Source: Prolixibacteraceae bacterium UBA1413 (GTDB lineage Bacteria > Bacteroidota > Bacteroidia > Bacteroidales > Prolixibacteraceae). Taken from it: a stretch of 64,000 nt of DNA. Made by a program: the position numbers and the translations under genes. Location: contig DBPT01000004.1 in NCBI GenBank assembly GCA_002304925.1, positions 1-64,000 on the forward strand, given 5' to 3'. This document shows, in pieces, positions 7,070 to 15,780 of this stretch; position 1 is the first letter of the stretch, and every line of letters begins with the position of its first letter. The notes beneath the pieces were generated by a model. The model was given only the letters and a program-made list of their open reading frames with translations, searched no databases and was not told where the DNA came from.

Positions 7070-9174
7070 CTCTTCCTAAGCAGCGGTTCGATGGAAGGAT
7101 CTTTTCCGCGGAACTTGCGGTAGACGTTCATCCCCTCGTCGGCACCCGAACGGGTCAGCAACTCGCGGAAGCGTGCCGCCACCTCCGGATTGAAGATGTC
7201 GCCGGTCTCCTTAAAGGCTTCAAACGCGTCGGTATCCAGCACGGCGGCCCACAGATATACATAGTATCCCGCCGTGTAGCCCCCCGTGAAGGTGTGCGAG
7301 AAATAGGTGCTCCGGTAACGGGGCAGAATTTCGGGGATCAGCCCGTATTTCTCCATGGACTTCTTCTCGAAGGCGCGCACGTCGTTGATCACCGGATTCT
7401 TCACGGTATGGTAGTCCATGTCGAGCAGTGAGGCAGCGATGTATTCACCGGTGATGAATCCCTGGTCGAAGGTGCCCGCAGCTTCCAACTTGGCAATCAG
7501 GGAGTCGGGAATGGCTTCGCCGGTCTGGTAATGTTTGGCATACTCCTTCATCACGGCAGGTTCGGCAGCCCAATTCTCCATGATCTGGGAGGGTAGTTCC
7601 ACGAAGTCGCGTGGCACCGACCGGCTGGTGCGTTTATAAGGGCCGTCGGTGAAGAGGCTGTGGAGGGCATGGCCGAATTCGTGGAAAAGGGTTGTCACCT
7701 CCTCAAAACTGAGCAGGGCGGGAGTATCGCCGGCGGGACGGGTGAAATTCATCACCATGGAGACGATGGGATAAATATGCTCGCCATCCTTGTAACCCGA
7801 CGAGCGGAATCCGGTGCACCAGGCCCCCACCCTTTTGCCGTCGCGCGGATGGAAATCCATGAACAACACCCCCACGTGCGATCCGTCGGCTTCCTTCACC
7901 TCATAAGCAACCGCCTCCTCATGGTAAAGCGGAATGTCATCCCGCTTCTCAAAGGTGATGCCGTAAAGTTTGTTGGCAGTATAGAAAATCCCGTTGACGG
8001 CATTGTCAAGGGTGAAATAAGGTTTGAGCTGTGCTTCGTCAAGGTTGAATTTCTGCTTCCGCAGTTTCTCGCTGTAATACCACCAGTCCCAGGGTGCCAG
8101 TTTGAAACCGCCTCCTTCGCCGTCGATGATCTGCTGCATCGCGTCACGGTCTGCCCTGGCGATCTTCATGGCAGGTTCCCAGAGCTTCAGCAGGAAATCA
8201 TATACCGCCTCAGGCGTTTCGGCCATGTTGACATCAATCACATATTCCGCATAATTTTTGAAACCCATGAGCTGGCCCCTTTCGTGGCGCAGCTGCACCA
8301 GCTTTTTGATGATCTCCTTGTTGTCGAATTCGTTGTCGTTGTCACAGCGCATGAAGTAGCCCCTGTAGAGTTTCTCGCGCAAGTCGCGGTTTTGGGCATA
8401 CTGCAGGAAGGGAAGCATGCTGGGCTTGTCGAGGGTGAAAACCCATTTGCCTTCCATGCTGTCCTTTTTGGCCTGGTCCGCAGCCCTGATGATCACATCT
8501 TCAGGCAATCCGGCCAGGTCGGCATCATTGTCGATCACCAGCCTGAAGTTTTTGTTGCTCTCGGCAAGCAGGTTCTCTCCGAACTGAAGCTGCAATTTCG
8601 CAATCTCCTCATTCAGGGTGCGCAGTTTGGCCTGGTCTTCTTCGGAAAGGTTGGCGCCGCTGCGCTCAAAATCCTGGTAGAACTTCTCTACCAGCCGCAA
8701 CTGCTGGGCATCGAGTCCGAGGGTTTCACGCTTGTCGTATACCGCCTTGATCCGTTGAAACAGTTTGGGATTCAGGGCGATGTTGTCGCGGTGCCGCGTC
8801 ATCTTAGGCGTCATCTCCCGCGCCAGAGCCTGCCGCTCCGGATCGGTGATGGCCGAATTCAGAGGCCCCGACACACCCGTCACCTTGCGGATCAACTCCC
8901 CCGAGTTGTCATACGCCAGAATGGTGTTCTCAAAGGTGGCTTCCTCAGGATTGTCTACAATGGCGGCAATCTCAGCCTCCTGAAGGACAATGCCCGAATC
9001 GAGGGCCGGCATGTAATGCTCCATTTTGATTTCGTCAAAGGGCGGAACCTGGAAAGGAGTGGTGTACTCCGTGAAAAATGGGTTGACCATACTTGTTGAA
9101 GTTTCTTTTTTCTGGTTGGTGCAGGCGGCCAATGCCACCCCGGCAACCAGCATTATCAAAAATGATTTTTTCAT
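7054..9174 (-). CDS. M3 family metallopeptidase lipoprotein (oligopeptidase / Dcp type)
   Basis: A 706-residue thimet-type metallopeptidase. The start MKKSFLIMLVAGVALAAC is a lipoprotein signal, so the enzyme is anchored in the envelope. The zinc motif HEFGH (FHEFGHALHSLFTDG) falls near residues 497-501, and the M3 signature GEYIAASLLDMDYH and the late FSHTFTGGYTAGYYVYLW stretch (substrate-binding Tyr and Gly loop) are present. Members cut short peptides, dipeptidyl carboxypeptidase Dcp being the closest match in length. The last codons overlap a small repeat. The gene has no operon partner on its strand. Confidence 0.92.
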   Translation of the reverse strand: MKKSFLIMLVAGVALAACTNQKKETSTSMVNPFFTEYTTPFQVPPFDEIKMEHYMPALDSGIVLQEAEIAAIVDNPEEATFENTILAYDNSGELIRKVTGVSGPLNSAITDPERQALAREMTPKMTRHRDNIALNPKLFQRIKAVYDKRETLGLDAQQLRLVEKFYQDFERSGANLSEEDQAKLRTLNEEIAKLQLQFGENLLAESNKNFRLVIDNDADLAGLPEDVIIRAADQAKKDSMEGKWVFTLDKPSMLPFLQYAQNRDLREKLYRGYFMRCDNDNEFDNKEIIKKLVQLRHERGQLMGFKNYAEYVIDVNMAETPEAVYDFLLKLWEPAMKIARADRDAMQQIIDGEGGGFKLAPWDWWYYSEKLRKQKFNLDEAQLKPYFTLDNAVNGIFYTANKLYGITFEKRDDIPLYHEEAVAYEVKEADGSHVGVLFMDFHPRDGKRVGAWCTGFRSSGYKDGEHIYPIVSMVMNFTRPAGDTPALLSFEEVTTLFHEFGHALHSLFTDGPYKRTSRSVPRDFVELPSQIMENWAAEPAVMKEYAKHYQTGEAIPDSLIAKLEAAGTFDQGFITGEYIAASLLDMDYHTVKNPVINDVRAFEKKSMEKYGLIPEILPRYRSTYFSHTFTGGYTAGYYVYLWAAVLDTDAFEAFKETGDIFNPEVAARFRELLTRSGADEGMNVYRKFRGKDPSIEPLLRKRGLRD

Positions 9175-9215
9175 AATTTATTATTACATTATATTATGGA
9201 GCGAAAATAATCTAA

Positions 9216-9371
9216 AAGATCAAAAGATACAAGACATCGGGGGTCAACATCACCCAAAACCGCGACTTCCAGGTACTCTTCAACCTCCTGCTGCTGGCCG
9301 GACTCTTTTCCGCCTTTTTCCGCAATCAGCCGCGTCTCAAATCGGAATATTGTATCATATTCCGGGAGTAA
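9216..9371 (+). pseudogene. Possible C-terminal gene remnant (hydrophobic)
   Basis: A stop-bounded frame of about 51 codons without a usable start reads NRDFQVLFNLLLLAGLFSAFF, then RNQPRLKSEYC, and ends at TAA 9369-9371. Its composition looks more like a genuine membrane-protein tail than the AT-rich sequence on either side. I cannot name a family. It may also be chance. Confidence 0.2.
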
Positions 9372-9409
9372 AAAAACTTTTTATCTTTGTCAGATCAAAA
9401 TTTTTAACC

Positions 9410-9895
9410 ATGAAACAGATTTCAACTTTTTTGCGTGGTGCGGCAATTTGCCTGATCGCGCTTTTCATTTCTTCCGCCCTCCAGGCGCAGTGTGCCGACC
9501 TTTCCGGAACATGGAAACTGAATGCTTCGAAAAGTAAGCTGAACGAGCAGTTCAGCATGGCCCCAAAACGTCTGGTCATCACCCAGGATGCCGCCATTCT
9601 CACCGTGGAACGCCACTCCGAATTCATGGATCAGCAATTTGTCACCAAAGACAAGTTTACCCTCGACGGAAAAGAATGCGAAAACGAAGGGTTCCAGGGA
9701 TCTAAAAAGAAATCAACAGCCACCTGGTCAGACGACAAACAGGTGCTGACCGTTAAAAGCACCATCCCCATGGAAGGGGCCGGGGAAATATCCTTTAAGG
9801 AGGTATTCTCCCTGGCTGAGGGCAGCCTCTCCGTAGAAACCACCACCTCCTCCGACTGGGGCTCAAGCTCCGAAAGTTATATATTTGATAAATAA
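9410..9895 (+). CDS. Secreted protein of unknown function, lipocalin-like
   Basis: The start is set at ATG 9410, giving a signal peptide (MKQISTFLRGAAICLIA, cleavage after LQA). The frame continues upstream to 9026 but without plausible protein. The mature chain of about 135 residues begins CADLSGTWKLNASKSKL, like small Bacteroidota proteins annotated as lipocalin-like or hypothetical. Evenly spaced beta strands follow (RLVITQDAAILTVER, TATWSDDKQVLTVKS). Only two Cys are present in the mature part. A -7-like element TATCTTTG lies at 9382-9389, 20 bases before the start. No function can be assigned. Confidence 0.75.
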   Translation: MKQISTFLRGAAICLIALFISSALQAQCADLSGTWKLNASKSKLNEQFSMAPKRLVITQDAAILTVERHSEFMDQQFVTKDKFTLDGKECENEGFQGSKKKSTATWSDDKQVLTVKSTIPMEGAGEISFKEVFSLAEGSLSVETTTSSDWGSSSESYIFDK

Positions 9896-9924
9896 CGAAG
9901 CATTCCTTACCTTTGAAATAAAAA

Positions 9925-10192
9925 ATGCCTACCATCTTAGTTAATTGCGGGATGGAGGCTCTATTTCTGGCCAATGAAATGAACGAACCAATCCACGTTC
10001 ATGCCGGGAAGGGAGAAATGGAATGCAAGTTTTGGCAGGACACTTACAACTTTGAGATAACCATTTCGGTCGAGTACAACCTTACTCCCCAAACCCGAAG
10101 GGAAATCAAAAAAAAAAATTGTCTATAGTCATTTTGATTATATCGTCGATGAATGGAACAGATATTTCAGACAAGATGGAAAAAGCATATAA
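9925..10192 (+). pseudogene. DUF4160 gene broken by a frameshift in an A11 run
   Basis: The start MPTILVNCG, then NEMNEPIHVHAGKGEMECKFW, and later LTPQTRREIKK are the hallmark of DUF4160 proteins (H-V-H and K-F-W motifs). In the annotated frame the protein ends at residue 67, right after a run of 11 A (10108-10118). With 10 A the frame would continue IVYSHFDYIVDEWNRYF to TAA 10190-10192, which is the expected family C-terminus. The segment CGMEALFLANE also reads better in a shifted frame (GWRLYFW), suggesting a second, compensated lesion. DUF4160 genes pair with DUF2442 genes in toxin-antitoxin-like loci, as here. Confidence 0.75.
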
Positions 10193-10442
10193 TATAACCC
10201 TGGTTAATTTTGATTAAGAATTTCTTATTATTGAAATTGATTATCAGTTATATAAATTCCGGATTAATGAAATATCAGAAAAACTGGCTGCAGCAACACC
10301 GGAAGAAAGAAACAGTTACAGAATTACTTCATCAGGCTATGGCACACATTGGAACCTGCTCGACGAAGATCTTTCCATCAACGGACTACTAAAAACCGTT
10401 CAACCACAGGCATCCCGTGCAGTTTTTAAATTAACACTCTGA
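10176..10442 (+). pseudogene. DUF2442 gene with premature TAA at codon 14
   Basis: ATG 10176 overlaps the end of the DUF4160 reading by 17 bases. It opens MEKAYNITLVNFD, then TAA at 10215-10217, then EFLIIEIDYQLYKFRINE, SEKLAAATPEERNSYRI and GTHWNLLDEDLSINGLL. The last stretch is the diagnostic DUF2442 C-terminus (W-x-x-L/I-D-E-D-L/I-S). Apart from the one stop the 89-codon frame is intact. The gene could be expressed only by read-through or internal initiation. Together with the frameshifted partner this looks like a recently inactivated module. Confidence 0.75.
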
Positions 10443-10496
10443 AAACCGTTATCCTCAGAAAATAACATCCTGCTTATACAGGATGATCTTTGCAGT

Positions 10497-10531
10497 CCGG
10501 AGGTTTTTAAATCCTCCGGGTTGTTTTTTTT
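10497..10531 (+). terminator. Rho-independent terminator
   Basis: CCGGAGG and CCTCCGG form a 7-bp stem around a 9-base AT-rich loop, followed by GTTGTTTTTTTT. It lies about 55 bases after the DUF2442 remnant and before the next gene. A second small hairpin (ATCCTG/CAGGAT) precedes it. Confidence 0.75.
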
Positions 10532-10598
10532 GGTATTTTCAATTATTATGACTAATTATGACCCCTGATTTTGTTATACCTAATTAGGAGGTTTTATT

Positions 10599-10850
10599 AT
10601 GGGAATTTTATATTGGATACTTCTGGGCCTCATTGTGGGCGCTCTTGCCCGGTTGATTGTTCCGGGGAAACAACCCGGCGGAATCATTGTCACCATCATC
10701 CTGGGTATCGTCGGCGCCTTCCTGGGTGGCTGGATCGGCACCCTGCTGGGACTGGGATCGGTCAACGGCTTTAACCTGACCAGCATCCTGCTGGCTACCG
10801 GCGGGGCCATCATCATTATTCTTATTTACAACGCCCTCAAGAAGAAATAA
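10599..10850 (+). CDS. GlsB/YeaQ/YmgE family small membrane protein
   Basis: An 83-residue hydrophobic protein with three membrane segments separated by Gly-rich turns: ILYWILLGLIVGALARLIVPG, GIIVTIILGIVGAFLGGWIG and ILLATGGAIIIILIYN. The LARLIVPGKQPGG and GIVGAFLGGWIG blocks match the family once called transglycosylase-associated protein, which is linked to envelope stress but has no proven activity. A purine-rich TAGGAGG lies about 10 bases before the ATG and could be a ribosome-binding site, unusual in a phylum that mostly does without one. Confidence 0.88.
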   Translation: MGILYWILLGLIVGALARLIVPGKQPGGIIVTIILGIVGAFLGGWIGTLLGLGSVNGFNLTSILLATGGAIIIILIYNALKKK

Positions 10851-10907
10851 GGATCGTACCGATAATAATCCTGCCTTTGCCAACCTTGTAAAGCAAAGGG
10901 ATCTTCT

Positions 10908-13115
10908 ATGCGAAAAATAGCTTCTTCAGCGGTCATCCTGGCTGTTTTATCATTTTTTTGCGGGAAGGTATTTCCGCAACACGCTGAATATTGGTCGCTG
11001 CTGGTGAATGCGGAGGAGTTGTGGAGCTATTTCCCGGGGACCCGGGAACCACCTTCGGACTGGGTGGCCCTCGGATTCAACGTGGATGGCTGGGAAAAAG
11101 GACCAGGAGGAATCGGCTGGGGGGACGGTGATGACCGGACCGTCATTTCCAGGGTTCCTTCCGTATATCTCCGACAAACATTCCAAGTGGAAGATCCGGG
11201 CACCGTCGTTTCAGCATTTCTTTTCGTCGATTATGACGACGGCTTTGTGGCGTACCTCAACGGCATCGAGATCGCCCGCGCCAACATGGGGTCTGGTTAC
11301 CGTCCGCCCTACAACCAGTATGCCGTCAATTGCAATGCGGAAGCCCAACTCCCTTCCGGGGGAGTTCCCGCCCGCTTCCTTCTCCTTCCCGAACACCTGG
11401 CCATCCTGCAGAAGGGCGATAATGTGCTGGCCCTCCAGGTCCATGACTGCAACCCCACTTCCAGCGACCTCTCCTCAACAGCATACCTGGCGGCAGGCTT
11501 CTCAACCCAACCGCCATCCACAGTACCCCTACCCGCCTGGATGCCCGATCCTTCCGCCGAGAAAAGCCACCTTCCCATCATCATCATCGATACCTACGGA
11601 CAGCAAATACCTGATGAGCCCAAAATAAACGTTGCCTTCAGAATCATCGATAACGGCCCCGGAATGATCAACAGCCCCTACGATGCCCCCAACCATTTCG
11701 ACGGAACAGCGGGTATCGAAGTCAGGGGACAGTCCTCCCAAATGTTCCCCAAGAAAAGTTACGGCCTCGAATTACGCGATTCTCAGGGAGAGGAGGTGAA
11801 AGCGGAATTGCTGGGAATGCCCGGCGAATCGGACTGGATCCTGTATGCCCCTTACACTGACAAGACCATGCTGCGCAATGCCATCACCTTTTACCTGGGG
11901 GGAAGAATGGGCCGTTACCAGCCCAGGTTCCGGTTTTGTGAACTCTACCTCAACGGCAATTACCACGGAGTCTACCAGCTTACCGAAAGAATCAAAAGGG
12001 ATAAAGACCGCGTCGATATCGAAAAACTGGAAACTACCGACACGACAGGTGATGCCGTCACCGGCGGATATATCGTCAAAGTGGACAAGATAGAAGGCTT
12101 GACCGCTTCGGATTATTTCATCAGTTACCCTGACATCACATTTCCGAACAGCCGCGCATACAGGTGGAGCTGGTATGTCCCCAAAGCCAGAGACCTCAAC
12201 GACCAACAGAAAAACTATTTCAAAGGATTTATTAAAACCGCCGAAACCGCCCTTAATTCCAGTTCCTTCACCTCATTGCAGAACGGCTATCCCAGGTATT
12301 TCGACACCGGATCGTTCATCGATTTCCAGATTATCAACGAAATTGCCAACAACGTCGACGGTTATCGTTACAGCACCTTCTTTTTCAAAGATCGCGATTC
12401 GAAAGGCGGGAAACTGGTGGCCGGCCCCTTGTGGGATTTCGACCTGTGCTACGGAAATGTGGATTATGCCCCCGAGAGGTACGCCACCAATACCTGGCTT
12501 TATGCCTCTTACGGCACCGGCGAAGGGAACTGCATGCACTGGTGGTACCGGCTGATGCAGGATCCTGCTTATGCCTCAGCCCTGAAACAGCGTTACAGCA
12601 TCCTCCGGCAGGGTATCCTCAGTAACGACACCATCATGACATGGATCGACAGCAATGTAACCCTGCTGGGCGACGCCGTGGACAGGAATTTCACGAGATG
12701 GCCCATCCTCGGCCAGTACGTCTGGCCCAACAGCGCCATCCGCTATTCCTACGACGCCGAAATAACCTTCCTCAAAGAGTGGATCACCAACCGGCTGAAC
12801 TGGATGGACAGCAGATGGCTCGTCCCCGTCTCAGCCACCTCCCCAAAACAACAAACCTCCCTATCCCTATCCCTCTTCCCAAATCCCTTCCGTGAAACAT
12901 TCCACATCGTGACAAGCACCGCATGTGATGAATTCTCCCTCGAGGTGACGGATGTCAGGGGAATCACGGTATTTTCACTTTCCGGAATAAAACCGAGTTC
13001 GGGTAGCGTGCCGGTCAGCCTGCCCGGAGTCAGCAACGGCGTTTACTTCTTAAAAGTAACCGATGGCAAAACCCGGCCTGTGGTCAGTAAAATTGTAAAA
13101 AAACAAGAATTCTGA
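10908..13115 (+). CDS. CotH kinase family protein with T9SS sorting domain
   Basis: A 735-residue exported protein. After a signal peptide (ILAVLSFFCGKVFPQ), residues 30-190 form a galactose-binding-like beta domain (SVYLRQTFQVEDPG, LFVDYDDGFVAYLNGIEIARA). Residues about 220-640 are a CotH-type protein kinase-like domain: GIEVRGQSSQMFPKKSYGLELRD near its start, GNYHGVYQLTERI, and the metal-binding AGPLWDFDLCYGN. The C-terminus (LSLFPNPFRETFHIV to GVYFLKVTDG...VSKIVKK) is a type A T9SS sorting domain. The product is thus probably attached to or released from the cell surface. CotH kinases phosphorylate proteins in spore formers; the Bacteroidota target is unknown. A second CotH gene lies at 30.8-32.8 kb. 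Confidence 0.9.
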   Translation: MRKIASSAVILAVLSFFCGKVFPQHAEYWSLLVNAEELWSYFPGTREPPSDWVALGFNVDGWEKGPGGIGWGDGDDRTVISRVPSVYLRQTFQVEDPGTVVSAFLFVDYDDGFVAYLNGIEIARANMGSGYRPPYNQYAVNCNAEAQLPSGGVPARFLLLPEHLAILQKGDNVLALQVHDCNPTSSDLSSTAYLAAGFSTQPPSTVPLPAWMPDPSAEKSHLPIIIIDTYGQQIPDEPKINVAFRIIDNGPGMINSPYDAPNHFDGTAGIEVRGQSSQMFPKKSYGLELRDSQGEEVKAELLGMPGESDWILYAPYTDKTMLRNAITFYLGGRMGRYQPRFRFCELYLNGNYHGVYQLTERIKRDKDRVDIEKLETTDTTGDAVTGGYIVKVDKIEGLTASDYFISYPDITFPNSRAYRWSWYVPKARDLNDQQKNYFKGFIKTAETALNSSSFTSLQNGYPRYFDTGSFIDFQIINEIANNVDGYRYSTFFFKDRDSKGGKLVAGPLWDFDLCYGNVDYAPERYATNTWLYASYGTGEGNCMHWWYRLMQDPAYASALKQRYSILRQGILSNDTIMTWIDSNVTLLGDAVDRNFTRWPILGQYVWPNSAIRYSYDAEITFLKEWITNRLNWMDSRWLVPVSATSPKQQTSLSLSLFPNPFRETFHIVTSTACDEFSLEVTDVRGITVFSLSGIKPSSGSVPVSLPGVSNGVYFLKVTDGKTRPVVSKIVKKQEF

Positions 13116-13145
13116 CACTAATGTAACACAAAAAAGATCTTCGTG

Positions 13146-13176
13146 CTTGCAAATTAAAATCATAGGCTTATTTTTG
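13146..13176 (+). promoter_or_regulatory. Bacteroidota-type promoter (CTTG-N19-TATTTTTG)
   Basis: CTTG at 13146-13149, 19 bases, then TATTTTTG at 13169-13176, close to the phylum consensus TTTG-N19-21-TAnnTTTG. It would start transcription about 30 bases before the lyase start codon. Confidence 0.5.
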
Positions 13177-13210
13177 ACAAAATTTTGAACTTAACATTGT
13201 CATTTGGCTT

Positions 13211-14674
13211 ATGAAAACTCACTCTGCAACTGAAATCAAATTTTCAAACGGACTGAAAATTCCGGTCGAACTCCATAAGGTCAGGATGGTCCAGAAACTT
13301 CATCTGAAACCCGTGGAAGAAAGATTAGCTGCTATTGAAAAGGGAGGATACAACACCTTCCAGTTGAAAACCCCGGACATTTTCCTGGACATGCTGACCG
13401 ACAGCGGTACCAACGCCATGAGTGACAAACAGGTTTCATCCATGTTGCAGGCCGATGATACCTATGCCGGATCACAGAGTTTTTCCCGGATGGAACAGGC
13501 GGTAAGAGATGTATTCGGGAAACACTATGTTTTACCGGCTCACCAGGGAAGGGCTGCCGAAAACATCATCTCCCGGGCCTTAATAAGTCCGGGCACCGTG
13601 ATCCCCATGAATTACCATTTCACCACCACCAAGGCACACATGGAGATTAACGGGGGTGAGGTTCTGGAGATCTTTACCGATGAAGCCCTGAAGATCAAAA
13701 GCGACGTTCCGTTTAAGGGGAACATCGACATCGATAAACTGAACGGGGTCATAGAAAAGTATGGCGCAGAAAAGGTTGCCTTTATCAGGATGGAAGCATC
13801 GACCAACCTCATCGGGGGACAGCCCTTTTCGATCCGGAACATGCGGGAAGTCCGTGAAATTGCCGACAAACACAATATCCTTGTCGTTCTCGATGCAAGC
13901 CTTATCGGTGAAAATGCCTGGTTCATCAAGCAAAGGGAGGAGGAGTATCATAACTCCACCATCGCTGAGATTCTGCTAACCCTTTGTTCCCTGGCCGATA
14001 TTGTCTATTTTTCCAGCCGCAAGGTGAGCTCCACCCGGGGAGGAGGTATATGCACCAATAGCGAGGAGCTTTTCCTGAAAATGCGTGAACTTGTTGTCTT
14101 GTTTGAAGGATTTATCACCTATGGGGGAATGTCAGTCCGCGAGATCGAAGCTATGGCCATCGGCCTGTATGAAACCACCGATGAAACCGTCATCGCTCAG
14201 TCTCCTTCTTTCATTGAATACACGGTAAACGAACTCGACCGTCTGGGCGTACCGGTGGTGATGCCTTCCGGCGCCCTGGGATGCCACCTCGATGCCATGG
14301 GATTCCTTCCCCATGTTCCCCAGGAAGAGTATCCTGCCGGAGCATTGGCTGCCGCACTGTTTATCATCTCCGGAATCCGCGGAATGGAACGGGGAACCAT
14401 CTCCAGTGTCAGGGATCAGCAGGGAAAGGACATTCTCGCCGATGTGGAACTCCTCCGCCTTGCTTTCCCCCGGCGTGTCTTTACCCTTTCTCAAACCATG
14501 TTTGTCATCGACAGGGTTCACTGGCTCTATAAAAACAGTAACCTGGTCGGCGGATTGAAATTCACCGATGAACCAAAGGTTCTGCGATTCTTCAACGGAC
14601 GGCTTACCCCGACGTCAGACTGGCCGCAGAAACTGGTAGCCAGGTTCAGGGAAGATTTCGGGGAGAGCCTGTAA
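13211..14674 (+). CDS. Tryptophanase/tyrosine phenol-lyase family PLP enzyme, TPL-like
   Basis: A 487-residue beta-eliminating lyase that uses pyridoxal phosphate. The whole fold is present, from PVELHKVRMVQKL through LPAHQGRAAENI, FTTTKAHMEINGG, STNLIGGQPFS, LVVLDASLIGENAW to RLAFPRRVFT. Lys271 in SSRKVSSTRGGG stands where the PLP Lys of the usual S-A/G-K-K-D lies, so the local motif is altered. Two features favour tyrosine phenol-lyase over tryptophanase: MERG at 392-395, whose Arg matches the phenol-binding Arg of TPL, and LRFF at 458-461 where tryptophanase has His. The likely reaction is an amino acid to its leaving group, pyruvate and ammonia. The exact substrate is open. The gene stands alone. 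Confidence 0.82.
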   Translation: MKTHSATEIKFSNGLKIPVELHKVRMVQKLHLKPVEERLAAIEKGGYNTFQLKTPDIFLDMLTDSGTNAMSDKQVSSMLQADDTYAGSQSFSRMEQAVRDVFGKHYVLPAHQGRAAENIISRALISPGTVIPMNYHFTTTKAHMEINGGEVLEIFTDEALKIKSDVPFKGNIDIDKLNGVIEKYGAEKVAFIRMEASTNLIGGQPFSIRNMREVREIADKHNILVVLDASLIGENAWFIKQREEEYHNSTIAEILLTLCSLADIVYFSSRKVSSTRGGGICTNSEELFLKMRELVVLFEGFITYGGMSVREIEAMAIGLYETTDETVIAQSPSFIEYTVNELDRLGVPVVMPSGALGCHLDAMGFLPHVPQEEYPAGALAAALFIISGIRGMERGTISSVRDQQGKDILADVELLRLAFPRRVFTLSQTMFVIDRVHWLYKNSNLVGGLKFTDEPKVLRFFNGRLTPTSDWPQKLVARFREDFGESL

Positions 14675-14776
14675 AATCTCTTCCACAGTCCACCGACTCC
14701 CTCTTCCTAAGGAATTGGTCGCCAACCCAAAATCCCCTTCTGGAACCAGGTTGAATTTTTTCTTCTGTGGGCTTCG

Positions 14777-14810
14777 AAAAAAGGAAAAAGCGGGTTTCCC
14801 CGCTTTTTCC
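14777..14810 (-). terminator. Terminator downstream of tRNA-Ser
   Basis: GGAAAAAGCGGG and CCCGCTTTTTCC pair over 12 bases around a TTTC loop. On the minus strand this is followed by six T, a standard terminator just past the tRNA 3' end. It also faces the convergent lyase gene. Confidence 0.8.
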
Positions 14811-14815
14811 TTTTG

Positions 14816-14903
14816 CGGAGAGTGAGGGATTCGAACCCCCGGAACCGCTAGGCGGTTCAACAGATTTCGAGTCTGCCCCGATCGACCACTCCGGCAACTC
14901 TCC
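14816..14903 (-). tRNA. tRNA-Ser (anticodon CGA)
   Basis: The minus strand folds as an 88-base class II tRNA. The acceptor GGAGAGT pairs with ACTCTCC. The anticodon stem GCAGA/TCTGT closes the loop CTCGAAA, giving anticodon CGA for UCG. A long variable arm (AACCGCC..GGCGGTT type pairing) and the T arm GGTTCGAATCC follow. The long variable arm is as expected for serine. CCA is not encoded. Confidence 0.95.
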
Positions 14904-15093
14904 TTTGCGCCGCAAATGTATAATTTTTTCCTTAAAACCTGTTGCCATGGATTTCGTTTTCGCAGTCAAAAACCGTAGAAACGCCGTAATGCATTTGTCA
15001 GCTGTCCGTACAAATGGGGCATAATTTTTGTGCATCAATTCCGTAACCTTAAAATCAGGAATGGACAACACTTTCTTGTATCCGCGGAGGGGC

Positions 15094-15678
15094 ATGAAAA
15101 TCACCGCCCTGGTACTGGCTTTCTGGCTTGCTGTGCTTCCCGCCTGCAGCACCACCCGTTACATCGCTGATCCCCAAAGCCTTGAACTGCAAAAGGATAT
15201 CCGGAAGAGGAGAGCTCTCAGGGTCTTCGGGGACACCTTTCTCACCGCCGGATCTTTTGTTATGGCTGCCCTCACGGGCATCTACATCGGGTACTCACCG
15301 GGGGGACAGGGTCTCAAACGGATCGCCCTCGACAATACGGGACCTGACACCCTCCAGGTCTGCATGCTCACCGACGTCTTCTGGAAAGACTCCACCTACG
15401 CCGACTTTATGAACATGCGCATTCCCCCGGGGGAAAAAGCCCGGCTCCTGGTGCCGGCAGGTGCCGTCTATAACCTCTACTTCAGCAATACCTTCGACAC
15501 CCCCGATGACGACGAATTCATCCAATTCGACACCTCCGCCATGCGCAAGACCTCCCTTTACCCGGGAATGACATTTTTTAAAGATACCCCCACCGGCGAG
15601 CAGCTTTACCCCGATTCCCTTTCAGGAGTGCAATCTCAACCCGAAACCCCCAGGGTGGAAATCCGGCAAGCACCCTGA
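15094..15678 (+). CDS. Putative lipoprotein of unknown function
   Basis: I choose ATG 15094, because it gives a lipoprotein signal (MKITALVLAFWLAVLPAC) and has GGAGG five to nine bases upstream. Upstream ATGs at 15028 and 15061 would bury the signal. The 194-residue product keeps a second hydrophobic stretch (FLTAGSFVMAALTGIYIGY), then a soluble beta-rich part (NTGPDTLQVCMLTD, IPPGEKARLLVPAGAVYNLYF) and an acidic loop TPDDDEFIQFDT. I do not recognise the family. The envelope location is inferred from the signal only. Confidence 0.65.
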   Translation: MKITALVLAFWLAVLPACSTTRYIADPQSLELQKDIRKRRALRVFGDTFLTAGSFVMAALTGIYIGYSPGGQGLKRIALDNTGPDTLQVCMLTDVFWKDSTYADFMNMRIPPGEKARLLVPAGAVYNLYFSNTFDTPDDDEFIQFDTSAMRKTSLYPGMTFFKDTPTGEQLYPDSLSGVQSQPETPRVEIRQAP

Positions 15679-15780
15679 CCGGTCAGGACGATGCGCGCTT
15701 ACAACCATCGGGGGAAGTTGTCTGCAGAACCTGCTTCAAAATAAAGGACCAGGCATGATGTCATCAGAAGAAACAAGACT

